NCBI GenBank assembly: GCA_963920635.1
Contig: OY987304.1
Location: 565,501 to 629,500 of the forward strand
Direction of reading: 5' to 3'
Length of the DNA: 64,000 nucleotides
Source of the DNA: Pseudeuparius sepicola
Lineage: Eukaryota; Arthropoda; Insecta; Coleoptera; Anthribidae
This document shows, piece after piece, positions 44,195 to 56,321 of this stretch. Under the pieces are notes generated by a model. It was given only the letters and a program-made list of their open reading frames with translations. It was not told where the DNA came from and ran no database searches. The translations under genes and the position numbers were made by a program. Each line of letters starts with the position of its first letter. Position 1 is the stretch's first letter.

Positions 44195-44640
44195 AAGTAA
44201 AAAATTCTAGAGTTTTAAGAGGATAAATATTAACACGTTGACTGCCATGTGTATATATATTATGCACAGATTGGTCTGGTGCTGCGGGTCGAGCAACAGA
44301 GAAGTAAAAAATTCGAGAGTTTTAAGAGGATAAATATTAACACGCCTTGTGTATATATATTATGCACAGATTGGTCTGCTGCTGCGGTTCGATCAACAGA
44401 GGAGTAAAAAATTCGAGACTTTTAAGAGGATAAATATTAACACGTTGACTGCCATGTGTATATATATTATGCACAGATTGGTCTGGTGCTGCGGGTCGAT
44501 CAACAGCGAAGTAAAAAATTCCAGAGTTTTAAGAGGATAACTATTAACACGCCTTGTGTATATTATGCACGGGTCTGGTTCTGCGGTTCGACCAGGTAAA
44601 AAATTCGAGAGTCTTAAGAGGATAGTGGTTGTCGAATTTG
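44195..44640. repeat. Tandem array in left arm
   Basis: About four units of roughly 110-125 bp: TTTTAAGAGGATAAATATTA, ACACGTTGACTGCCATGTG, TATATATATTATGCACAG, GGTCTGGTGCTGCGG. Each unit contains a TTAACACGTTGACTG word resembling the end of the piggyBac element at the centre. Mirror array at about 55010-55370 in the right arm. Confidence 0.7.
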
Positions 44641-45151
44641 CATGAAAAAAATTTGTGTGAAAATTATGTGTTTTTTACTACCCAATAATGGCTTTCAGGC
44701 TGCGGCCATGGAGGCAATGTCTGAGAAGCATGATTATGAGCGAAATAAAAAGTTTAAATTATGAAAATATTTGTTAATAATAGTTAAAATAGTCCTCAAG
44801 TTGTGTGAATTTCAGATGATAGAACTTGTCAGGAAAAAATCAATACTACGGCAGAGCGCCCATAATCGGCCGCCGTAGGGCTCCGCATCATAAACCCTCT
44901 AAAGGGGCCATTTACCGCAAAGGATTGCTTCAAGAATTTTGTCTGAAGTTTTAAACGTGGGAATATGTCGCGTATTTAGTTTTTCTACATAGATGATTTT
45001 AATTTGGTCTGTAGTACCATGATTGTTTAAATCTAAAAAATAACTTATTATTTGTTACATGAGTAGTACCATGATGGTTTAAATCTAAAAATAACTTGTT
45101 TATTATTAATGAGTAGCACCGTGATTAAATCTAAAAAATAACTTTATATAG

Positions 45152-45631
45152 CTAACGCCCTCTGGGTGCCAGCGTCTGCTTTACAAGTCGAGAAATTTTA
45201 ACCGTTACTAATGGCGGGTGGCTTTCTGTTGAGACTATTCGAGCGCCGGTATTTTGTATTCTTTTTTCTTCCTCGGTCCGCCAGATGGGTCTAGTGTGCA
45301 ACTTCCCGACACGAGCTTGTTTGAAATAGATAAGTTCTTGTCCTGGACCTCTCAACGGTCGAGCTGGGGTTCAAAAGGTACAGCACTATTAGATATTAGT
45401 CAGTTATCAAGGAACCCCAATCAGCTCCCCGCCCCTTCTCCGTCACAATTCCGTCCGATCTGTACAGTTCCGGAAGGAATGGTCTGTCGGTTGGGGAACC
45501 GCCACCCTTTTTTTGGGTGGCGGTGGTGGTTATTAAAAGCTCGAACCCCCCGCGCGAGGCTCGGCAATAATGTATCTGCTAGATCCAGCTCTATGTTAAA
45601 AATGTTCGATCTTATTATTTTGGCAGTTTAG
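45152..45631. other. Conserved GC-richer block in left arm with overlapping ORFs
   Basis: Frames on both strands (45254-45631 +, 45152-45355 -) are preserved identically in the right arm (54026-54394 -, 54293-54496 +). They lack recognised domains. Since the arms are near-identical overall, preservation is not independent evidence of coding. A short hairpin of CCGCCACCC / GGGTGGCGG lies at about 45500-45527. Confidence 0.3.
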
Positions 45632-47049
45632 AAATCCTACTCTCCATTCAATATTAAAAACTTGATTTTCAAACAAATTATAAAAGGAGCGTGCACGCTT
45701 AGATTCCCTGACTTAGAATAAAATTTAAAAGATTTGTTATACAATTTCGAATCTGACGCTGAACTTAATCTACTTGAAGTATTTTTTCAAAATATGAAGA
45801 TAGTCAAATTCTAAACACATTTGCAAGTGATCATCACATGTTTGAATACACAATGTATTATTTCAAATGTTGGATCTAATATAATAAAGTAAAAATTTTG
45901 ACAGTTTACCTAATAGCACAGAATAAATAGCTTTGCAACAGAAGCCTCCTTACGGACATGTATCAAAAATAAGCGAGTCTCCATTTCAATTTACAGAAAG
46001 ACAAACAGTATATTAATCATAAATTTGGTTCTAATACAATCTCTTTGCTATGTAGATTAACGTAAAATCGAATAAAATGCAAATTATTCATGACTTTAGA
46101 AGATATTTCGCTAAAAAGCGAATCTCCTTTTGACACATGTCGCTAAGAAATTGTCTGTATTACTCGTTAGTCTGTGCTAATAGGACCTCCCAACTCGATA
46201 ATCCAGCTATAAAAGTCGCATTCAGGATTATGCTTTTTCAATATCCAGGTATATCATCGCGGCACGTGCCGCAGGGGGTATTAGACCTATAGACCTGTAA
46301 TTATTATTCTCACTTCAAGATTTATGACTTAGCAATTATAGCTTCTTCGGTACAATAAGGTATAATAACGTATTCGAAGTTCTCGGATTGTAGCACCGTG
46401 TATGTTTAACATTAATAGGAAACTTAGCATAATAAAATACAGTAAAATTTTTTAATTATTTATTAATGAAAAATATTCTTATTCTAATTTTGTCTCATAT
46501 ACAAGAGGATTGAAGCAAACTTTAATTTTAGAATCTATGCAATTTGAGTTCGATGTTGTCGATATTTATAATCGAATTTAAATAATTACAACCTATTAAG
46601 TCTCACACATCACAAGTTTTACACAATTTGTATGCAAAACCTTGTATGAATGTATGCAAAACCTTGAAAGTCGCAAAAATTGGACGCAACTCGCAAGCAA
46701 CGCAAGATGTATGCAAATCCTTGAGAGACGCAAAAATTGGACTCGCAAGCTGTATATATAGTACGCAATTAAAAGACATTTGACCTACCTTGAAAGCTAA
46801 TGGACATTTTTTCGACTTTTAAGTGTTAACTACTATAGTTACTTTTCGAAAGAGAGAGTACCTGCGAGCTGTTTCAACAAACTGAGCGGTATAATACATG
46901 TAAAAAATTATAAGTTAAAGTTTAAGCTTAGGAATCATTCATAATATAGCAATTTTCCGATTATGAATTCATACTTGCAAAAACATCTTAGTTTGAGGGA
47001 AGAGTCGCGTATAAACATAATAAGTACCACATACCCACCAAATATTTCA

Positions 47050-47306
47050 CCAAAATTGTCATATTTTCTCACCTGTTGTGTGGAGAAATAAACAAAACAT
47101 CATAGCCTCAAGGGAGCCGAAGACCCTGTGTAATTTCTGAAACTAAGTATCCAGTTGTGCCATCAAAGTTTTCTTCTTCTTAAAATAAGCTACGTTTTTG
47201 CTAAATTTGTTTTTTATATTGTGCCGATTTGCAGCATCACTTAGCTGTCTACTGACACATCTTTACGTTTTAGGAGGCAAAATCGAGGTACTAAAAAATC
47301 ATCCTG
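47050..47306. mobile_element. Half MITE (family M2) in left arm
   Basis: Runs from GGAGAAATAAACAAAACATC through GAGCCGAAGACCCTGTGTAA to ATCATCCTGTATA; it equals one half of the foldback at 57429-58250. Mirror copy at about 51765-52020 in the right arm. Confidence 0.55.
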
Positions 47307-48182
47307 TATAGAAAAGTTGATCGGTTAAAGTTACAAAAACAGATTCTAAAAACAATAATATGAATGTTACACATCCAGATCCTGACGTTTCAAAACTTAA
47401 ACAGACGTTAAACAAAAATTGAAATGAGTTTCTATAGTCTACTTGTCTTGGAAATTTGTAAATAATAGTAAAATCTTTTTTCATCCTAGGCGTTTGTAAG
47501 GCAAAATACTAACCATACAGTATGCGCAGGGAAAATGTGAGACCTGTCATACCTAGAATATATGTTTTATGGTAGAATTGTGATGTATTTAACTTATTCG
47601 TTTCCCAAAGCACCACATGTTTCATATAAGCTGGCGGTACAACTTTTTGATGCAGGTGAAAGCGACGTTAATCTAGAACGATCCAATTGCTATTGTATTA
47701 TTTTTTGGACAAAATTTATGACGGCTTTACACTATCAGGTGAAGGATACCCCTTCAGACGTATTGCCCACCATAAAGCATGTCACAAAAGTATATTGTCC
47801 GTTTTAGAAAGTCCAAACATCCCCAAAGCGAGCTGTTTAAATATTAAATCATTTAGAATATACAGGCAATTTGTAGATATACATGTATCCATTTTCCCTT
47901 AACTCGAGGTGCTTAGGTATAAACTTCAATAACTCTATGCAAAAAAACATGTATATTTGCTACATATGCAGCATTTCGTACTCTAACTCGAGGTAATTAT
48001 AAGACATATTTTTATTAAGATAGAAATGAACCCTACAGAAAAATTTAGAACAAAATTCCTAAAATATAAACTAACCTCAGATGCTTTTAACTGAAAAAAT
48101 CTTTGCTGTGTAGAAGAAGTTGTAACAAACAACATACTTATAAAATATACTCTCAATTCATACAAAACCATCTATTTTTTAA

Positions 48183-50488
48183 CATGTTGACTGTCATGTG
48201 CATATATGCACAGACAACTTGCACGCCATTTGTATATTCACAGCGCTTTATGTCAGACCGCGTAATGTGCATACCGTGCATTTCTTATGGGGAATCTGTT
48301 GACATGTGATTAACACCATCTTAGTTGGTCTCGTGATATCTTACCATTTACGTTTTTGTTACAAATTTTCAACTTTTAATTTCAGTCTATAAGATATTTA
48401 TTCTTGTAAATAACTAAATACTAACTATATTTTCTGTCGACAAGTTTTATGCAAAAGTAAATAATGTTGGCAACAAAAAATGGCTTTTCTGGTAACAAAA
48501 AATGTTTTTCTACATAGATTGACATAGAAATATACCTACTGTATACAAACAAAAAGATTATTTTAATTTTGAATTGTGAACAGTAAAAACACATTCCACA
48601 CAAATCGCTGGACTTCCTGAACAAGCTGGACGTACGTAGAGAGAACTTGCTTACTGTGAGTTATAGCGTATTTTCTGTCATGGTCTTTAGCATGCTTTTT
48701 ATAACAAAACTTACATCGGTGTCTATTTTCTGATGTCTGCATTTTATGATCTGTATTGTTTTCTTCTGGGATCGGTTGTTTATTACTCTCCAATAATAGC
48801 ATGCAAAGTATTTCTCTAAAAGTTGTAATCTGCATAGATGAATTATTAACAACTTTGTACAAATGCCAAGCATTTACCAGCGATATTTCTGTCAATACCT
48901 CTACGGCTATCTTACGAAACCATTTTACCGACCTATGCAATGAAGTAAAATATGAAGACATTTGGTCAGCCACATATATGTATGGTTTTGCAGAATTATA
49001 GGCACAAATAGCTATTGCCTTCATTGGGATACCTTCTCTGGCAGGAGCTTCTGTTAATTCATCACCATTATTAGCTACTGGCATGCCATCTGTTTTCTCA
49101 AATCCACAATAAACTTTTAGATGATATGTGTAACCACCTTTTATGCACAATTTAAAAACTTTAAAGTTAAACTTGTGTCTCTTTCCTTTCACATATTGTT
49201 TGAAAGATATTGGATCACGGAACGGTACCATGCTTTCATCAATACAAACATTTTCTGCAGGAACCATACAAACTTTAATGTTTTTATTTATAACGTCGAT
49301 AAGTGGTTGTATTTTATAAAGTCTGTCTGCAGGATGACATTCTTTATTGTTTGAAAAATGCCACATTTGCAATAGTATTTCAAAACGATTTCTTGGTATC
49401 TGTTTCGAAATTTGATTTGCATAAAGAGCAGATCGACTCCAGTAATCTTTCAAAGTAGGTTTTCGGTCCAGTCCCATCCAAATAATTATTCCCAGAAACA
49501 TTTTCATTTCAGCTGCATTCGTAGGTATCCAGTTATTGAGTCTTGATTTTCTTCCTATACTGTTATCAACAATTTTCTCGACAATCTTCTGCTCGGCATA
49601 GATATTAGTTTGTTGCGCCATTAACTCAAAAACTTCTTCAGTCGCAATTTTTAAGAAACAATCCAATTCGTTAAGACCTCTAAGTTCCTTTTTAAGATCT
49701 ACAGGTATATCGACAGGTACATCAAATGCAAAATCTTTAAATTTTCTTTCAATGGGTCCCCAGCTGGCTACGTTCGGTATATCATCAATATCCTCGGTAT
49801 CGGAGAGAGAACTTGAATCTGAGCTACTGCTACTTACTGTATTTGAAGTTAAAGGAACGGATTGCCTAATATCAACTTTCTGTTTCTTTCTTTCTTGGTA
49901 CTTGTTGCCCTGACTCTGAACCACTACTTTCACTTTCTTGCACATATTCCGGATCGCCATCAGAGTCGGCGGCAAACGGCTCTTCATCACTTATGTCACA
50001 GTCCTTCAAACATTCTTCCATTAGTACTTCTAACCTTCTTATTTTCTTTTCTTGACTTGCGAGCGACATGACCACTACCAAAGGGTTATTAGTAACTAAT
50101 AACTGCCGATAGAACCAACAATACGACGATTTTACTGACAACAATACGACAATTTTACTGTCACGTGTAAACGTCAAACACACGTCTATACAGCTCACGC
50201 TAACAGCCCACTCTGACTTGGCGCAATCGTTGAAGGTCGTCAACGGTATTGACGACAGGGCTGTACTTTACCTGTTTACAAGGTGTATTTGAAATTTGAA
50301 ATGATTTAATCAGGCGCCATGTGCATATATTTTATGCACACTTCTATTGCATACTATAAGTATAAATTTGTATTCAGTCTTAAACTATTTTGCTCCCAAA
50401 ACGTAAAAATAAATAAAATTTTCAATAAAACTACGAGTACTTCGGCGCAGCGGACCCGATCACGAAATTCGCTTTGGCAGTCAACATG
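48183..50488 (-). mobile_element. piggyBac element with TTAA duplications, at the dyad centre
   Basis: TTAA at 48179-48182 and 50489-50492; inverted ends CATGTTGACTG, then CATGTGCATATATGCACA-like subterminal repeats. Carries a decayed transposase on the - strand. The sequences just outside the two TTAA sites are inverted copies of one another. Confidence 0.85.
48563..50073 (-). pseudogene. piggyBac transposase, frameshifted and internally deleted
   Basis: N-terminus in one frame (MSLASQEKKIRRLEVLMEEC, acidic stretch, from about 50070), then a frameshift near 49900 into a 475-codon frame with WIPTNAAEMKMFLGIIIWMG, YWSRSALYANQISKQIPRNR, NVCIDESMVPFRDP (first catalytic Asp) and GKRHKFNFKVFKLC. 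After APAREG the frame jumps to VADQMSSYFTSLHRSVKWF, so about 150 residues including the second catalytic Asp are missing. Near 48630 a second frameshift displaces the Cys-rich tail (PACSGSPAICVECVF lies in another frame). Not active. Confidence 0.9.
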
Positions 50489-51035
50489 TTAAAAAATAAT
50501 GGATGTGACTTTCTAAAACGGACAATAATATAGAGAGTATTCTCTAGACTTTGATAATATGTCTACTTTTGTTAACTATAGGCATGTTTTATGGGGGTCA
50601 ATACGTCTGAAGCGATACCCCCTTTTTACCTAATAGTGTAAAGCCGTCGGTATCATAGATTTTGTCCAAAAATAATACAATAGCAATTGGATCGTTCTAG
50701 ATTAGCAAATGCCGCTTGCACCTACTTCAAAAAGTTGTAATATACAGGGTACCGCCAGCGTGTGACAAGAAATATGAGTTTAAAACATGTGGTGCTTTGG
50801 AAAGCGATGGAAAATTACCGTGCTTAACAAGTGGGTCAATCTCACGAAAATACACCTTTTTAATTCTACCATAAAACATATATTCTAGGTATTTTACGAT
50901 GGGTCTCACATTTTACCTGTTTTATTGCGGGTTACAAATACTTCTGTATGGTTAGAATTTTGCCGGATTTTACGAACGGCTAGGATGAAAAAATAAAGAT
51001 TTTACAAGTATTATTTACAAAATTTCCATAATATG

Positions 51036-51360
51036 TTGTAAAAGAGAGACACATATGATTCAGTTGTTCTCTACAACAGTCTAAATAATGAAATAAAAAT
51101 AAGCGGATCCACATTCATGTTCAAACAAAAACTTAAAAGACATCTTTTGAAAGCGCAAACCTCTTGGTTCTCACTACGTCATTATCTATGCAGACACATT
51201 GAATTTATAACGAATTTACCTTTACTTAATTAATAAGAATGTTTCATAGTTTTATACCTGTTTAAGTTAATTTAATATTATCATGTATTGGGGTTAGACG
51301 TAAGAGTAGCATCATGCTAAATCTCATCCCCTAATCTAGTAAGTAGTTTATTATTATTAT
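51036..51360 (+). mobile_element. 3' end of a non-LTR retrotransposon in the right arm
   Basis: An open tail, DSVVLYNSLNNEIKISGST then FMFKQKLKRHLL and a stop at 51231-51233, is the typical C-terminus after a LINE reverse transcriptase. About 100 bases of 3' UTR and a (TTA)n tail follow at about 51335. Absent from the left arm, so it inserted after the arms were copied; 5' truncated. Confidence 0.7.
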
Positions 51361-52689
51361 TAAGTAGACTATAGAAACTCGTTACAATTTTTGTTAAGGC
51401 CGCTCCGGCGGTTGGTCCTGTACTTAAAAAAGTATATTGGATTTATACACTGGGCTCGTCGAATGGCACACAAGTAGAAACTATCCGAACTGAATAACAA
51501 TAGTCTGTACTATCTGTTAATGAATGCCATCTTCTATCTGAATGTGGTTCTTGATTCTGAGATAAAATGCATAGACAATAGATGTTTCTAGAGAAAAACA
51601 TAAGTATAATTTGGGAACTATTAACAGAAATCTGTATACGGGAAAGAGCAATTCGTGGTAAATATGATAACTAATGCATAGTGAAACGTCAGGATCTGGA
51701 TGTGTAACATTCATATTATTGTTTTTAGAATCTGTTTTTGTAACTTTAACCGATCAACTTTTCTATACAGGATGATTTTTTAGTACCTCGATTTTGCGTC
51801 CTAAAACGTAAAGATGTGTCAGTAGACAGCTAAGTGATGCTGCAAATCGGCACAATATAAAAAACAAATTTAGCAAAAACGTAGCTTATTTTAAGAAGAA
51901 GAAAACTTTGATGGCACAACTGGATACTTAGTTTCAGAAATTACACAGGGTCTTCGGCTCCCTTGAGGCTATGATGTTTTGTTTATTTCTCCACACAACA
52001 GGTGAGAAAATATGACAATTTTGGTGAAATATTTGGTGGGTATGTGGTACTTATTATGTTTATACGCGACTCTTCCCTCAAACTAAGATGTTTTTGCAAG
52101 TATGAATTCATAATCGGAAAATTGCTATATTATGAATGATTCCTAAGCTTAAACTTTAACTTATAATTTTTTACATGTATTATACCGCTCAGTTTGTTGA
52201 AACAGCTCGCAGGTACTCTCTCTTTCGGAAAGTAACTATAGTAGTTAACACTTAAAAGTCGAAAAAATGTCCATTAGCTTTCAAGGTAGGTCAAATGTCT
52301 TTTAATTGCGTACTATATATACAGCTTGCGAGTCCAATTTTTGCGTCTCTCAAGGATTTGCATACATCTTGCGTTGCTTGCGAGTTGCGTCCAATTTTTG
52401 CGACTTTCAAGGTTTTGCATACATTCATACAAGGTTTTGCATACAAATTGTGTAAAACTTGTGATGTGTGAGACTTAATAGGTTGTAATTATTTAAATTC
52501 GATTATAAATATCGACAACATCGAACTCAAATTGCATAGATTCTAAAATTAAAGTTTGCTTCAATCCTCTTGTATATGAGACAAAATTAGAATAAGAATA
52601 TTTTTCATTAATAAATAATTAAAAAATTTTACTGTATTTTATTATGCTAAGTTTCCTATTAATGTTAAACATACACGGTGCTACAATCC

Positions 52690-54125
52690 GAGAACTTCGA
52701 ATACGTTATTATACCTTATTGTACCGAAGAAGTTATAATTGCTAAGTCATAAATCTTGAAGTGAGAATAATAATTACAGGTCTATAGGTCTAATACCCCC
52801 TGCGGCACGTGCCGCGATGATATACCTGGATATTGAAAAAGCATAATCCTGAATGCGACTTTTATAGCTGGATTATCGAGTTGGGAGGTCCTATTAGCAC
52901 AGACTAACGAGTAATACAGACAATTTCTTAGCGACATGTGTCAAAAGGAGACTCGCTTTTTAGCGAAATATCTTCTAAAGTCATGAATAATTTGCATTTT
53001 ATTCGATTTTACGTTAATCTACATAGCAAAGAGATTGTATTAGAACCAAATTTATGATTAATATACTGTTTGTCTTTCTGTAAATTGAAATGGAGACTCG
53101 CTTATTTTTGATACATGTCCGTAAGGAGGCTTCTGTTGCAAAGCTATTTATTCTGTGCTATTAGGTAAACTGTCAAAATTTTTACTTTATTATATTAGAT
53201 CCAACATTTGAAATAATACATTGTGTATTCAAACATGTGATGATCACTTGCAAATGTGTTTAGAATTTGACTATCTTCATATTTTGAAAAAATACTTCAA
53301 GTAGATTAAGTTCAGCGTCAGATTCGAAATTGTATAACAAATCTTTTAAATTTTATTCTAAGTCAGGGAATCTAAGCGTGCACGCTCCTTTTATAATTTG
53401 TTTGAAAATCAAGTTTTTAATATTGAATGGAGAGTAGGATTTCTAAACTGCCAAAATAATAAGATCGAACATTTTTAACATAGAGCTGGATCTAGCAGAT
53501 ACATTATTGCCGAGCCTCGCGCGAGGGGTTCGTGCTTTTTTAACCACCACCGCAGTTCATTTATTTCCCTGTATTTAGTTATTTATATTACCACAGCTAA
53601 TATCTAACAAAAATCAAAATAGTAAGATATCACCAACTAAGATGGTGTTAATTCCATGCCGCACCATCAGATTCTTGCACGGTACATATGCACATTACGC
53701 AGCCTGACATAAAGCGCTGCCTGAATATGCACATGGCGCGTTGGGCAAGTTCGACACTCAACGTGTTAAGGTTTTTATCGCCAAGAATATTTATTACGTA
53801 CCTTATTGTACCGAAGAAGCTATAATTGCCAAGTCATAAATCTTGAAGGGAGAGTAAGGTCTATGGGTCTAGGTAATATCCTCTGCTTGGCACGTGCCGC
53901 ATCCGGACAATATACCGGATGATAAACATGGATATTCAAAAAAGTTATTGCATAATTCTGTTTGAATGTGACTGTTATATTTCGAGTCAGGATATACTTA
54001 GAGTCCAATAGGACTGCAAAAATGTTTACTTCATTAGATCGAACATTTTTAACATAGAGCTGGATCTAGCAGATACATTATTGCCGAGCCTCGCGCGGGG
54101 GGTTCGAGCTTTTAATAACCACCAC
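52690..54125. repeat. Internal duplication in the right arm
   Basis: Segments around 52700-52900 and 53460-53550 recur in diverged form at 53785-54000 and 54030-54120 (TTATTGTACCGAAGAAG; CTGGATCTAGCAGATACATT). The extra piece also holds a piggyBac-end-like scrap (about 53600-53775, AACGTGTTAA boundary). Confidence 0.6.
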
Positions 54126-55860
54126 CGCCACCCAAAAAAAGGGTGGCGGTTCCCCAACCGACAGACCATTCCTTCCGGAACTGTACAGATCGGACGGAAT
54201 TGTGACGGAGAAGGGGCGGGGAGCTGATTGGGGTTCCTTGATAACTGACTAATATCTAATAGTGCTGTACCTTTTGAACCCCAGCTCGACCGTTGAGAGG
54301 TCCAGGACAAGAACTTATCTATTTCAAACAAGCTCGTGTCGGGAAGTTGCACACTAGACCCATCTGGCGGACCGAGGAAGAAAAAAGAATACAAAATACC
54401 GGCGCTCGAATAGTCTCAACAGAAAGCCACCCGCCATTAGTAACGGTTAAAATTTCTCGACTTGTAAAGCAGACGCTGGCACCCAGAGGGCGTTAGCTAT
54501 ATAAAGTTATTTTTTAGATTTAATCACGGTGCTACTCATTAATAATAAACAAGTTATTTTTAGATTTAAACCATCATGGTACTACTCATGTAACAAATAA
54601 TAAGTTATTTTTTAGATTTAAACAATCATGGTACTACAGACCAAATTAAAATCATCTATGTAGAAAAACTAAATACGCGACATATTCCCACGTTTAAAAC
54701 TTCAGACAAAATTCTTGAAGCAATCCTTTGCGGTAAATGGCCCCTTTAGAGGGTTTATGATGCGGAGCCCTACGGCGGCCGATTATGGGCGCTCTGCCGT
54801 AGTATTGATTTTTTCCTGACAAGTTCTATCATCTGAAATTCACACAACTTGAGGACTATTTTAACTATTATTAACAAATATTTTCATAATTTAAACTTTT
54901 TATTTCGCTCATAATCATGCTCCTCAGACATTGCCTCCATGGCCGCAGCCTGAAAGCCATTATTGGGTAGTAAAAAACACATAATTTTCACACAAATTTT
55001 TTTCATGCAAATTCGACAACCACTATCCTCTTAAGACTCTCGAATTTTTTACCTGGTCGAACCGCAGAACCAGACCCGTGCATAATATACACAAGGCGTG
55101 TTAATAGTTATCCTCTTAAAACTCTGGAATTTTTTACTTCGCTGTTGATCGACCCGCAGCACCAGACCAATCTGTGCATAATATATATACACATGGCAGT
55201 CAACGTGTTAATATTTATCCTCTTAAAAATCTCGAATTTTTTACTTCTCTGTTAATCGAACCGCAGCAGCAGACGAACCTATGCATAATATTATATACAC
55301 ATGGCAGTCAACGTGTTCATATTTTTTATCCTCTTAAAACTCTCGAATTTTTTACTTCTCTGTTGGTCGAACCTCTCACCCCTCAGCATCAAACCAATCG
55401 ATATACCCCTCAAATCCGAAGTAAAAAACACAGACAATATTTTCTCACCCCTCGGCATCAAACCAATCGATATACCCCTCAAATCCGAAGTAAAAAACAC
55501 AAACAATATTTTGGAAAAACGCATATTCGAGAAATTTGGAGGACCGACTTGAGCAATTGCCCAATTGGATATTATGTAGAATATTTTCTCACTGGATAAT
55601 TCACTAGTCAATTTTTTATGTTTTGCTGTTTAAATTGTCAGTTGTGTCCGGACATAATTGAAGCAAAATTGACTAACAACCGGCATTGGATTGACACAAG
55701 TTTATTCAATCACACCCGCTTAGAGAAATAAATAACACACAAACAAATAATATTTTTTATTTTTACAATTTTACATTTCTAAACTTTTTAGTTAGTTCAT
55801 ACATAATAATCAAGCGTCTCAGCTCTTCGAGTGCCTCCATATATCGCCGCAGTCTCTCGC

Positions 55861-56151
55861 TCATGCTTCAGAAAATATAATATTTGTAGTCCTGCCGACG
55901 GGCCCCAAGCTTGTTAAAAAATACCTTTTGTCGTCACCATTCAATTCGTCAATTCGCTCTCGAGTTAATTGCTCCGTAAAACGCTGAGGCAGGATAGTCT
56001 TGAAGTCGGCAAATTCCGCCACTACCTTTTCCCCAAACTTGGTATTTATTCTCTTAAAACACTGGATCTCAAATTTTTTATTTACTTCCAAATCTCGAAC
56101 ATTCACCAGATTTTTCACCAGCAAATTGTTTAAACTATTTAAGAAGGACAT
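55861..56151 (-). CDS. Small ORF in right arm, 96 aa, mirror copy
   Basis: Mirror of the ORF at 43470-43760 with one residue changed (SLGPVGR in place of SLGPVGK). Start ATG complement at 56149-56151; poly(A) signals in the same relative place. Near-identity over both arms points to recent insertion or ongoing gene conversion between the arms. Confidence 0.5.
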   Translation of the reverse strand: MSFLNSLNNLLVKNLVNVRDLEVNKKFEIQCFKRINTKFGEKVVAEFADFKTILPQRFTEQLTRERIDELNGDDKRYFLTSLGPVGRTTNIIFSEA

Positions 56152-56321
56152 GTTGTAAATGATCTGCGTGTCTGATGAGATCTTAGTTGAACCTCTCCTA
56201 TTTAGCTGTTTTAATAGGAGTGGGCAGAGAGTGGGGAGACGGTCAAAACCTAGGAGAGTACCAGACCAGACAGGTTTCGACAAGTCTGGTCTGGTGCTCT
56301 CTTAGTATCTCTACTATTTAG

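Larger units (their letters stand above)
43306..56315. mobile_element. 13-kb Polinton-like palindromic element with 6-bp TSD
   Basis: ATTTAG at 43300-43305 and 56316-56321 flanks an element that begins AGTAGAGATACTAAGAGAGC and ends in its inverse. The left arm (43306-48178) and right arm (50493-56315) are inverted copies over most of their length; differences are insertions such as a LINE end and a piggyBac-related scrap on the right and about 330 unmatched bases (47830-48165) on the left. AG/CT ends, 6-bp duplication and kilobase TIRs fit Polinton/Maverick elements (virus-like, related to adintoviruses). No DNA polymerase B, integrase, ATPase, protease or capsid gene was found, so it would be non-autonomous. 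Classification is inference. Confidence 0.65.

Noticed and set aside
44010..44540. Short open frames over the tandem array (and mirror 55174-55611)
   Set aside because: Translation of tandem repeats, with frames on both strands; no independent evidence of coding.
43306..56315. Densovirus-type integration, prompted by the terminal hairpin
   Set aside because: No NS1 or capsid-like frame; the 6-bp TSD and AG/CT ends fit a Polinton-type element better.
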